DNA from: an uncultured archaeon A07HN63
Lineage (GTDB): Archaea; Halobacteriota; Halobacteria; Halobacteriales; Haloferacaceae
Direction: 5' to 3'
DNA length: 13,440 nucleotides
Assembly (NCBI GenBank): GCA_000496215.1
Contig: KI543218.1
Span: 9,631 to 23,070, forward strand
How positions within the stretch are numbered: the stretch's first letter is position 1; each line of letters opens with the position of its first letter. The position numbers and the translations under genes are program-made. Shown here piece by piece: positions 7,246 to 13,440 of the stretch. A model generated the notes under the pieces. It was given only the letters and a program-made list of their open reading frames with translations, was not told where the DNA came from and did no database searches.

Positions 7246-7788
7246 TCAATCGAATTCGGAGACGAAGTCCTCACCGAGTTCTCCAGCGAATTCGCCTCCA
7301 GTACACCACGTCACCTGCTGGGTGTCGAATCCGTACTCTGGAATGAGCGATGCCGCTGCCTCACCCAGCGGAATATCGTTCGTTACAACGATGACACTAT
7401 CGGCAGTATCAGCGAGCAGGGATTCGAGTGCCAGGCCGACGATTTGTGCATCGGCCGTCTCGACGAGGTCCTCTGACCGGTTGCTTGCACTGGCGATGAA
7501 GCGCCGTGTCTGATCCATCACAGCGGACACATCCGAATCCACGTACGACGGACTGTCCATGACCGTCATCCATCCCTCCTGAACTGCCGCATCAACAGGA
7601 GATTCGGTCGTGTACGCATCAACTGCTGGATCATCAGTCACCTCGGCGTACACCGCTGGCGGAATGCGGAGGACAGTGTCACGCTGACTTGCTTCACGAG
7701 CGAGGGCTCGAAACCGCGCGCTTTCGCGGCGACCGCAACTGATGAGAACGGACGAATCGATGAATACAACATCGGTGTCGCCGCCCAT
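7246..7788 (-). CDS. PIN-domain protein, probable VapC-like toxin ribonuclease
   Basis: PIN-fold nuclease of 180 residues. PIN toxins cut RNA (often tRNA or rRNA) with Mg2+ held by a cluster of acidic residues. Here these are D11 in VVFIDSSVLI, E49 in AVYAEV, D113 in TADAQIVGLAL and D138 in VVTNDIPLGEA, in the order and spacing of the family. At 180 residues it is longer than a typical VapC (about 130), with extra sequence after residue 150. It begins 6 bases after the stop of the wHTH gene, so the two form an operon, matching the antitoxin-first order of toxin-antitoxin modules. The start ATG at 7788 lies just before the first strand of the PIN fold. Alternatives: a PIN nuclease with a housekeeping RNA-processing role. 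Whether it is toxic cannot be seen from sequence. Confidence 0.83.
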   Translation of the reverse strand: MGGDTDVVFIDSSVLISCGRRESARFRALAREASQRDTVLRIPPAVYAEVTDDPAVDAYTTESPVDAAVQEGWMTVMDSPSYVDSDVSAVMDQTRRFIASASNRSEDLVETADAQIVGLALESLLADTADSVIVVTNDIPLGEAAASLIPEYGFDTQQVTWCTGGEFAGELGEDFVSEFD

Positions 7789-7794
7789 AAGGGA

Positions 7795-8310
7795 TTACTC
7801 CGCAACGACGGGACGGAGCGCATCCAGAATAACACCCGCTTCCAGAGGGGTGATATCCTGTTCACGAGCCATGATCTGATGCGTTACAGCCCCATCAACG
7901 TACTCACGAGTGTATTCGAGTGCGACAGCAAGGCCATCCAGTCCGTGGCGGTCGATATATACGTCGATGTCGTCGTCCCGCAGTCGTCGGGAAATCGCCT
8001 CGATCAGTTCCGGCGTAATTCGTCGTTTCGCATCGCCGTCGATCACCTCCAGATGAAGGTCGTTTGCCGTGTACTGTGCCGGCCGCCCCCCGTTCGACTG
8101 TTCGAGAAAGCCAGCGGCTTCGAGGTCATCGACGTAGTCATAGACCGTTCGCTCGGGCAGCTCAAGTGCCTCAACAACCTCTTGAACCGCTGTTGATGGG
8201 TGATGACGGAGATACGTGTAGATCCATGCTTTGCGGGCGTTCCCGAGAACCTCGAACGCCTCGCCGCCAGTGTCAAGGGTGGTTGCCCAGTTCAATTCCC
8301 TCGTTGCCAT
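7795..8310 (-). CDS. Winged-helix regulator, probable antitoxin partner of the PIN protein
   Basis: Protein of 171 residues with an N-terminal winged helix-turn-helix (about 18-85): EVLGNARKAWIYTYLRHHP, AVQEVVEALELPERTVYDYV as the HTH, then DLEAAGFLEQSNGGRPAQYT as wing. The C-terminal part (about 95-170) contains RRLRDDDIDVYIDRHG and DITPLEAGVILDALRPVV; I remember a similar arrangement from haloarchaeal wHTH proteins next to PIN genes (possibly DUF7437), unchecked. I start at the ATG at 8310; an in-frame ATG at 8358 would add 16 non-acidic residues that overlap the putative TATA box and repeats, so I reject it. It probably binds its own promoter and restrains the PIN protein encoded 6 bases downstream, but lacks the AbrB or RHH fold of classical VapB. 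Confidence 0.75.
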   Translation of the reverse strand: MATRELNWATTLDTGGEAFEVLGNARKAWIYTYLRHHPSTAVQEVVEALELPERTVYDYVDDLEAAGFLEQSNGGRPAQYTANDLHLEVIDGDAKRRITPELIEAISRRLRDDDIDVYIDRHGLDGLAVALEYTREYVDGAVTHQIMAREQDITPLEAGVILDALRPVVAE

Positions 8311-8321
8311 CGTTACTAGCG

Positions 8322-8349
8322 AATTGCACGCAAATTGCAATAAGACTTT
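8322..8349 (-). promoter_or_regulatory. Promoter and candidate operator of the wHTH-PIN operon
   Basis: AATTGCA occurs twice, at 8322-8328 and 8333-8339, 11 bases apart, about one helical turn. The second copy is part of the palindrome ATTGCAAT (8334-8341). They overlap the downstream edge of a TATA-like CTTATTG (8346-8340, minus strand), which lies about 30 bases before the ATG at 8310. Binding there would block transcription, so self-repression by the winged-helix protein is a reasonable inference. Seen: repeats, spacing, overlap; inferred: operator role. Confidence 0.5.
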
Positions 8350-8563
8350 CTGCTGCATCTCTCACCGATCTTCGGTAGTGAATACTATCACCAATCGAGT
8401 GTTGCATCTACCGTCTATATCTCACACAGCAGTTCCTCACAGAAAGCGGATAATTTCACTATCTCCGATACGAGCCTCGTTATTCCCGTTGTCGCCACTA
8501 TGTATTGCTGTTACTCGATGGCTGAATAATGTATGAATGGTCCCACCGTGAACGTGAGTGATG
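8350..8563. other. AT-richer gap between the wHTH gene and the putative RNA
   Basis: No gene is visible. The stretch is clearly richer in A and T than the flanking core genes. It holds a small perfect hairpin, ACCGA-TCT-TCGGT (8365-8377), just upstream of the wHTH promoter. No clear terminator for the putative RNA is seen, although TACATTATTC on the minus strand (8534-8525) is the most AT-rich run after its predicted 3' end. Confidence 0.4.
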
Positions 8564-9024
8564 CACTGGACGGGAGACGTTGTCCCCGCACCGCACGGCC
8601 GGTGACAGCTTTCGGCGGGTTTTCACCGCCTGTTGCGGCTCGCCTGGCTTTGCCCGGGTTTACACCGGGTCTTGTCGATGTCGACAGGTCGGTATCCTTC
8701 GGTTGCGTCCTGCAAGGGACGCCACCTTGGTCGCGATCCTCGGTCGACGATAGCCGGGCTCTCACCGGCGTTGCCGTTGCGAACCTGCGTCAGCCGGAGT
8801 CACACCGGCTTGCTGTCGTATTCTCGAACCCCGCTCGCGCGTGGTCCGATAGTTGGCCTTCGTCCACCACCGCCGCGGCGGTGGCGCGCTGGCGCAGTTC
8901 GGTTCTCCTTCGGGACCTGAGCCTTCACGCCGTCTCAGGCGTATTAGCGTCGGCCCCCATTCCACACCATCTCGGCTGTCGCCGATCCGGCACGGAACGT
9001 CTCTATGCGCCCACGTCCTCAGTG
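8564..9024 (-). ncRNA. Putative structured non-coding RNA, about 460 nt, family not recognised
   Basis: Ends pair over a long range: 8564-8572 with 9014-9024 (9 pairs, two-base bulge), 8574-8581 with 8996-9003 (8 pairs) and 8586-8592 with 8989-8995 (7 pairs). In the last helix two pairs are G-U on the minus transcript but C-A mismatches on the plus, giving the strand. Inside are hairpins with GNRA loops: GACA (8972-8985), GAGA (8753-8769), GUAA (8653-8669), GAAA (8614-8630) and a variant with GUGA (8792-8810); read on the plus strand none is GNRA. A GCGTCC/GGACGC hairpin (8705-8722) and an 18-base perfect palindrome (8867-8884) add structure. A TATA box at 9052-9059 predicts a start near 9028, just before the closing helix. 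I find no RNase P (GAGGAAAGTC, ACAGAA), SRP or tRNA signature. The 168-codon open frame on the plus strand is not haloarchaeal in composition. Confidence 0.65.
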
Positions 9025-9051
9025 GGGATTGTGAACTAATGACACGGTTGG

Positions 9052-9059
9052 TATTAATT
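9052..9059 (-). promoter_or_regulatory. TATA box for the putative RNA
   Basis: AATTAATA on the minus strand (9059-9052) is centred about 27 bases upstream of 9028, which is 4 bases before the first base of the RNA's outer helix. The same block read on the plus strand, TATTAATT, might also serve pheS with a leader of about 80 bases, since no better TATA box is seen nearer the pheS start. Confidence 0.5.
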
Positions 9060-9164
9060 CACAGTCTTCCGGCAAGGTTTTCTCCCACCGACTGATACCG
9101 CGCTCTGTCTGCTGTCTTCGCAACTGCTAACTGACGACCCCACCGAGACCATCGTAACACCTGT

Positions 9165-10682
9165 ATGCGACTCCCGGACTCACAGCTCGCGGTGTTGGAA
9201 GCCGCCTCGGCGACCGAACCGACGCCAGTCGACCGGCTGGCCGACGAAACCGACCGCAAACCCGAGGCCGTCACCCGCGCGGCGTTCGACCTCCGCGACG
9301 AGGGGCTGGTCACCATCGACGAACGCACCGAAACCACGGCCGAACTCACCGACGAGGCCCACGACTATCTCGAATCGGGCCTCCCCGAACTCCGGCTCTA
9401 CCGCGCAGCCATCGATGCCGATGCCGACGACGCCCGTCGAGTTGGGCCAGCTCATCGGTGCGGCCGGTCTCGACGGTCCCGAGGTCGATATCGCACTCGC
9501 CAACTTCGCCCGCAAGGGGTACGGCGAGATCGACTCCGGTAGCGTCACCGCCGATCTCGATGCCGATCCCGACAGCGACCCTGAGGTCGACGCGCTCGCA
9601 ACGCTGGCCGATGGCGGCAGCGGCGCCGATGCGACGCCATCGACGCCGATCTACTCGACCAGCTTGACCGCCGCGATCTCGTTGTCCAGCGCGAGCACAC
9701 CGTCCGCGAGATCACGCTCACCGACGACGCCGTCGACGCGCTGATGGCCGGCATCGAGGCCGCCGAGACGGTCGACCAACTCACACCGGAGATGTTGACC
9801 AGCGGCGAGTGGGACGATGTGGAGTTCGCCGAGTACAACGTCGAAGCCGACGCGCCCGAAATCGAGGGCGGTCGCAAACACATCCTCCGACAGACGGCCG
9901 ACCGCGCGAAGGACGTGCTGGTCGGCATGGGCTTTCAGGAGATGGACGGCCCCCACGCCGACGCCGACTTCTGGATCAACGACTGTCTGTTCATGCCGCA
10001 GGACCACCCCGCCCGCACCCACTGGGATCGCTTCGCGCTCGACGTGCCGCCGATTCAAGAGCTGCCAGACCAACTCGTCGACCGCGTCGAGTCCGCCCAC
10101 CGCGAGGGTGTCGGCGAGGACGGCGACGGCTATCACTCGCCGTGGGACCGTGATTTCGCCGAGGCGGTCGCCCTCCGGGGTCACACGACCTCGCTGTCGA
10201 TGCGCTATCTCTCCGGCTTTGCGGGGGCCGATATCGAACCGCCGAAACGCTACTTCTCCGTCGAGAAGGTCTATCGGAACGATACGCTCGATCCGACCCA
10301 TCTCCTCGAATTCTTCCAGATCGAGGGCTGGGTGCTGGCCGAGGACCTCTCCGTGCGTGATCTGATGGGCACCTTCGAGGAGTTCTACGCGCAGTTTGGG
10401 ATCACGGATCTGGAGTTCAAACCGCACTACAACCCCTACACGGAGCCCTCCTTCGAGCTGTTCGGCGAGCATCCGACGACCGGCGAGATCGTCGAGATCG
10501 GGAACTCCGGGCTGTTCCGGCCCGAGGTGCTGGAACCGCTCGGGATCGAGGCCGACGTGATGGCGTGGGGCCTCGCGCTCGAACGCCTGCTCATGCTGAT
10601 GTACGGCTTCGAGGATATTCGGGATGTGCACGGGACGTTGTGTGATCTCGAACTGCTGCGCGAGACGGAGGTGCTACAGTAA
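9165..10682 (+). pseudogene. pheS: Phenylalanyl-tRNA synthetase alpha chain, interrupted by two single-base frameshifts
   Basis: Catalytic chain of the alpha2beta2 class II enzyme charging tRNA-Phe. The total span is 506 codons, normal for the family, but the frame changes twice. Segment 1 (9165-9431): MRLPDSQLAVLEAASA and winged-helix sequence. Segment 2, shifted +1 (about 9433-9632): PVELGQLIGAAGLDG, VDIALANFARKGYG. Segment 3, back in the first frame (9633-10682): AIDADLLDQLDRRDLV through the synthetase core, with YRNDTLDPTHLLEFFQIEGW (motif 2) and AWGLALERLLML (motif 3). Without correction the first frame stops at 9540-9542. One surplus base near 9432 and one missing near 9632 explain everything. 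PheRS is essential and the rest is intact, so sequence error is likelier than a dead gene. The stop overlaps the pheT start by one base (TAATG). Confidence 0.93.
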
Positions 10683-12535
10683 TGCCTGTTGTCGATGTCG
10701 ATCCCGACGAACTCCGCGAGTTGACCGGTCACGACGAGAAATCCGACGAGGAACTCAAATCGGACCTGTTCAACCTCGGTCTCGAATTCGAGGGCGAAAC
10801 CGACGACGGCGAACTCCAACTCGAATTCGCCCCCGACCGACTCGACCGCCTCTCCGTCGAGGGTGTCGCCCGCTCGTTGCGGTATCAGTACGGCGACGAG
10901 ACCGGCGTTTACGTCCCCGACACGAACGACCCCGACTGGACCTACCACGTCGAGGAGTCGGTGCCCGAAGGGCGCCCCTACGTCACGGGTGCCATCGTTC
11001 GCGACGTGAACATGACCGAGGACGTACTGGAGTCGCTGATCCAGTTGCAGGAGAAACTGCACGCGACGATGGGCCGCAAACGCGACAAGGCCGCCATCGG
11101 GATTCACGATCTGACGATGCTGAAGGGCGCGGGCGTCGCCGACGAGACGGGTCACTCGATCACCTACCGCGGGATCGATCCCGACGGCGACCGGTTCGTC
11201 CCGCTTGACGCCGACAGCGAGATGACACCCGCCGACGTGCTCGCCGATCATCCCATCGGCGACAAATTCGGCCATCTCCTCGACGGCTTCGACCGCTATC
11301 CCGCGATCTACGACGATCTCGGCCTGTTCTCGTTCCCGCCGGTCATCAACGGCCGCCGGACGGAGGTCGAAGCCGACTCCCGGAACCTGCTGATCGAACT
11401 CACCGGCACCGATCAGTGGACCATCGACCACATCTGCAACATCATCTGCTACGCGCTCTCGGCGCGCGGCGGCACTATCGAGGAGGTCGAAATCGAGTAT
11501 CCGACGGCGATCGGCCCCTACGAGGATGTCGGCGGCGGGCTGGTCCGCCCGGATTTCGAGACGGACACCAAACACGTCACCCACGATCGCATCGAGACGA
11601 TCCTCGGCGTCGACTTCGACCAGCGCGAGGTGCTCGACTACTTCGCCCGCGCGGGACTGTCGGCGTCGGTCGTCAGCGGTGATGCCGCGGACGACGGTGC
11701 CATAGACGCTGCCGCCGCCGACACCGCTGACACCCCCGACACCGACGACGACCTCCCCGACCGCGTTGCTGACGCCGATGGCGTCGTCTACGCGGTCGAA
11801 ATCCCGCCCTATCGCGTCGACGTCCTCCATCCAATCGATCTGATCGACGATCTGGGACGGGCCTACGGGTTCAACGAACTGGACCCCCGATACCCCGATG
11901 TCGGCACCGTCGGCGGCCGCCACGAGCGCACGCGACTCGAAGATACCGTCCGGACGAGCCTCATCGGCCTCGGCTTCGAGGATCTGCTCAACTTCCACAT
12001 GATCTCCGCTGAGGCGAACTACGACCGGCTCAATATCGATCCAGAGACGACCGTTGACGACGCCGACCACCGGCTCGTCGGCGCGGGCGATCCCGTCGAG
12101 ATCACCGGTCCCTACAGCGAGGACTACACGCAACTCCGCACGTGGGTGCTGCCCTCGCTGCTGATGGTGCTGGAAAACAACACCCATCGCGCCTACCCAC
12201 AGGACCTCGCCGAGATCGGCCTGGCCGCCGAGGTCGACGACAGCGAGAACACCAACGTCGCCGAGCGACGATCCATCGGGGCCGTCCTCGCCCGCAACGA
12301 CGCGACCTACGAGGACGCCAAGGCCCGGCTCGCCGCGCTCTGTGACGACTTCGATGCCGACCTCGAAACGCCGCCGACCGACCACCCGACGTTCATCGAC
12401 GGCCGCGCCGCCGACGTGGTGATCGACGGCGAAACTGTCGGCGTGATCGGCGAGATTCATCCACAGGTGCTGGTCGACCACGATCTGGAACTCCCGGTTG
12501 CGGCCTTCGAGCTTCGGCTCGACGCGCTCCAGTGA
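10682..12535 (+). CDS. pheT: Phenylalanyl-tRNA synthetase beta chain
   Basis: Non-catalytic partner of PheS carrying tRNA recognition and editing domains, 617 residues. Order seen: N-terminal region with LEFAPDRLDRLSVEGVARSL (47-66); B3/4 editing domain at about 95-265, including GIHDLTMLKGAG (140-151); B5 domain from about 295 (HVTHDRIETILGVDF at 298-312) to PYRVDVLHPIDLIDDLGRAYGF (376-397); synthetase-like core from about 410, including ISAEANYDRL and PYSEDYTQLRTWVLPSLL (477-494). An Ala/Asp-rich low-complexity insertion at about 333-366 lies inside B5, longer than I expect for the family. The reading frame is continuous. It follows pheS with a one-base overlap and precedes the AIR-synthase-like gene by one base, so the three form a coupled unit. 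Confidence 0.95.
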   Translation: MPVVDVDPDELRELTGHDEKSDEELKSDLFNLGLEFEGETDDGELQLEFAPDRLDRLSVEGVARSLRYQYGDETGVYVPDTNDPDWTYHVEESVPEGRPYVTGAIVRDVNMTEDVLESLIQLQEKLHATMGRKRDKAAIGIHDLTMLKGAGVADETGHSITYRGIDPDGDRFVPLDADSEMTPADVLADHPIGDKFGHLLDGFDRYPAIYDDLGLFSFPPVINGRRTEVEADSRNLLIELTGTDQWTIDHICNIICYALSARGGTIEEVEIEYPTAIGPYEDVGGGLVRPDFETDTKHVTHDRIETILGVDFDQREVLDYFARAGLSASVVSGDAADDGAIDAAAADTADTPDTDDDLPDRVADADGVVYAVEIPPYRVDVLHPIDLIDDLGRAYGFNELDPRYPDVGTVGGRHERTRLEDTVRTSLIGLGFEDLLNFHMISAEANYDRLNIDPETTVDDADHRLVGAGDPVEITGPYSEDYTQLRTWVLPSLLMVLENNTHRAYPQDLAEIGLAAEVDDSENTNVAERRSIGAVLARNDATYEDAKARLAALCDDFDADLETPPTDHPTFIDGRAADVVIDGETVGVIGEIHPQVLVDHDLELPVAAFELRLDALQ

Positions 12536-12536
12536 G

Positions 12537-13440
12537 ATGCCACGAACCGGCAAGATCTCCCGGACGTTCTTTCGGGAACATATCGCCCCACAGCTTGGGG
12601 CCGACCGCGCAGAGACGGCGCTCGGCCCACAGCACGGCCTCGATTTCGGCGTACTCGATATCGGCGGGCAGGCGCTCGCGCTGGCGACCGATCCGGTCTC
12701 GATTCTCCCCGGCCTCGGATTCGACCGGGCTGCCCGGTTTGCCGTCCGGATTGTGCTTGCGGATGTCGCTGTCTCCGGCCTTGATCCCTCACATCTCGCT
12801 ATCGGATTCACACTGCCACCGGCGTTCGGCGACGACGACTTCGCCACGGTCTGGGACGCAATCCACGACGAATGCGAGTCACTCGGTGTGGATATCGTGA
12901 CCGGCCACACCGCCCGTTATGCCGGCTGTTCGTTCCCGTGGGTGGGTGCGGCAACCGCGCTGGCCGTCGGCGACCACGAGTCGGTCGTCCGCCCCGATGG
13001 CGCTCGCGTCGGCGACGACCTCATTATGACGACCGGCCCGGCCGTCGAAGCTGCTGCGCTCTTTGCCTCGCTGTTTCCGGACGAAATCGACTGCGACGAC
13101 GACCGACTCGCCCGCGTGGCGGCGATGCTCGACGAGCTCGATGTCGTTCGTGATGCCCGCGCACTCGCCCCAGTCGACGGGGTGACCGCGATGCACGATA
13201 TCACCGAGGGCGGCCTGCTCGGCGCGCTCCACGAGATGGCGGCCGGCGCCGACGCGCAGTTTCGGGTCGACAGCGACCGCGTGCCGACCGACGACGATGT
13301 TGCGACCGTCTGTTCGACGCTCGACATGGACCCGTGGCGGGCGACAAGTTCCGGCTCGATGGTGGTGGCTGTCGACCCCGATTCGACAGCGGCGGCCCTT
13401 GACGCGCTGGCCGACCGCGGGACGACAGCCGCGGTGATCG
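12537..13440 (+). CDS. AIR synthase (PurM)/HypE-like protein, N-terminal part (runs off right edge)
   Basis: First 301 residues of a protein of the PurM/ThiL/SelD/HypE fold, ATP-binding enzymes that activate amide or carboxyl groups. Seen: MPRTGKISRTFFREHIAPQL and LGPQHGLDFG at the N-terminus; TDPVSILPGLGFDRAARFAV (51-70), where this fold binds Mg-ATP (T-D-P); VLADVAVSGLDPSHL (73-87); a second-domain HDITEGGLLGALHEMA (220-235) and a TSSGSMV motif (270-276). It is closest to the archaeal HypE-like AIR synthase-related family found in haloarchaea without hydrogenase; its reaction there is unknown to me. The ATG at 12537 lies one base after the pheT stop, suggesting coupling. No Cys-based SelD loop is seen. 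No frameshift is visible. Confidence 0.82.
   Translation, partial: MPRTGKISRTFFREHIAPQLGADRAETALGPQHGLDFGVLDIGGQALALATDPVSILPGLGFDRAARFAVRIVLADVAVSGLDPSHLAIGFTLPPAFGDDDFATVWDAIHDECESLGVDIVTGHTARYAGCSFPWVGAATALAVGDHESVVRPDGARVGDDLIMTTGPAVEAAALFASLFPDEIDCDDDRLARVAAMLDELDVVRDARALAPVDGVTAMHDITEGGLLGALHEMAAGADAQFRVDSDRVPTDDDVATVCSTLDMDPWRATSSGSMVVAVDPDSTAAALDALADRGTTAAVI

Noticed and set aside
8564..9024. RNase P RNA
   Set aside because: Size and closing helix would fit, but neither strand shows the conserved GAGGAAAGTC or ACAGAA segments.
8564..9024. Group II intron without an ORF, or a cobalamin riboswitch
   Set aside because: GGUGNNA-type hairpins recall both, but there is no domain V or GUGYG 5' end, no B12 box, and the ends pair with each other.
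8533..9039. 168-codon open frame on the plus strand over the putative RNA
   Set aside because: Rich in Arg, Ser and Pro and poor in Asp/Glu, unlike haloarchaeal proteins; no recognisable domain; the DNA is instead explained by paired helices.
7090..9164. CRISPR array, integrase site or tRNA gene
   Set aside because: No regularly spaced identical repeats, no integrase, and no tRNA-like cloverleaf were found.
9165..9744. Two short independent proteins in place of the pheS N-terminus
   Set aside because: The fragments in two frames join into one continuous PheS N-terminal region with the right length and order, so a frameshifted single gene is the better reading.
10436..12910. 824-codon open frame on the minus strand
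   Set aside because: Antisense shadow of pheS, pheT and the AIR-synthase-like gene; long stop-free antisense frames are common in GC-rich haloarchaeal genes.

Overview
The window looks like a chromosomal segment of a haloarchaeon (class Halobacteria). The DNA is GC-rich, the predicted proteins are strongly acidic (Asp/Glu-rich, few Lys), several starts sit about 25-30 bases downstream of archaeal TATA boxes with little or no leader, and the genes match archaeal or haloarchaeal families. I cannot name the species.

Layout. On the minus strand from the left edge: the first 69 codons of argG; a 374-base gap; then a compact operon read right to left, CBS-domain protein - glyS - dolichol-kinase-like membrane protein. 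A promoter region near 3954-4052 separates it from plus-strand genes: a 55-residue haloarchaeal protein, then endA (tRNA-splicing endonuclease), which overlaps trpS by four bases. Between trpS and pheS lies a separate 2 kb accessory-looking block on the minus strand: a winged-helix regulator with a PIN-domain protein (a VapBC-like toxin-antitoxin pair), and a stretch of about 460 bases that I read as a structured non-coding RNA. Then on the plus strand come pheS (broken by two compensating single-base frameshifts), pheT and the first 301 codons of an AIR-synthase/HypE-like protein.

How it fits together. The core theme is decoding: Gly-, Trp- and Phe-tRNA synthetases plus the endonuclease that removes tRNA introns. 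Junctions inside the operons overlap or nearly touch (TGATG, ATGA, TAATG, TGA-G-ATG), which suggests translational coupling. The block at about 7100-9050 breaks this theme and holds the most interesting content.

Main points for a second look: (1) the putative RNA at 8564-9024, closed by a long-range terminal helix, carrying several hairpins with GNRA tetraloops, with G-U pairs that make sense only on the minus strand, and a TATA box correctly placed for its predicted 5' end; I do not recognise the family and it lacks the RNase P and SRP signatures; (2) spaced direct repeats in front of the wHTH-PIN operon, a candidate autoregulatory operator; (3) three single-base indels in two essential synthetase genes, most simply explained as sequencing or assembly errors, though true mutations cannot be excluded from one sequence.
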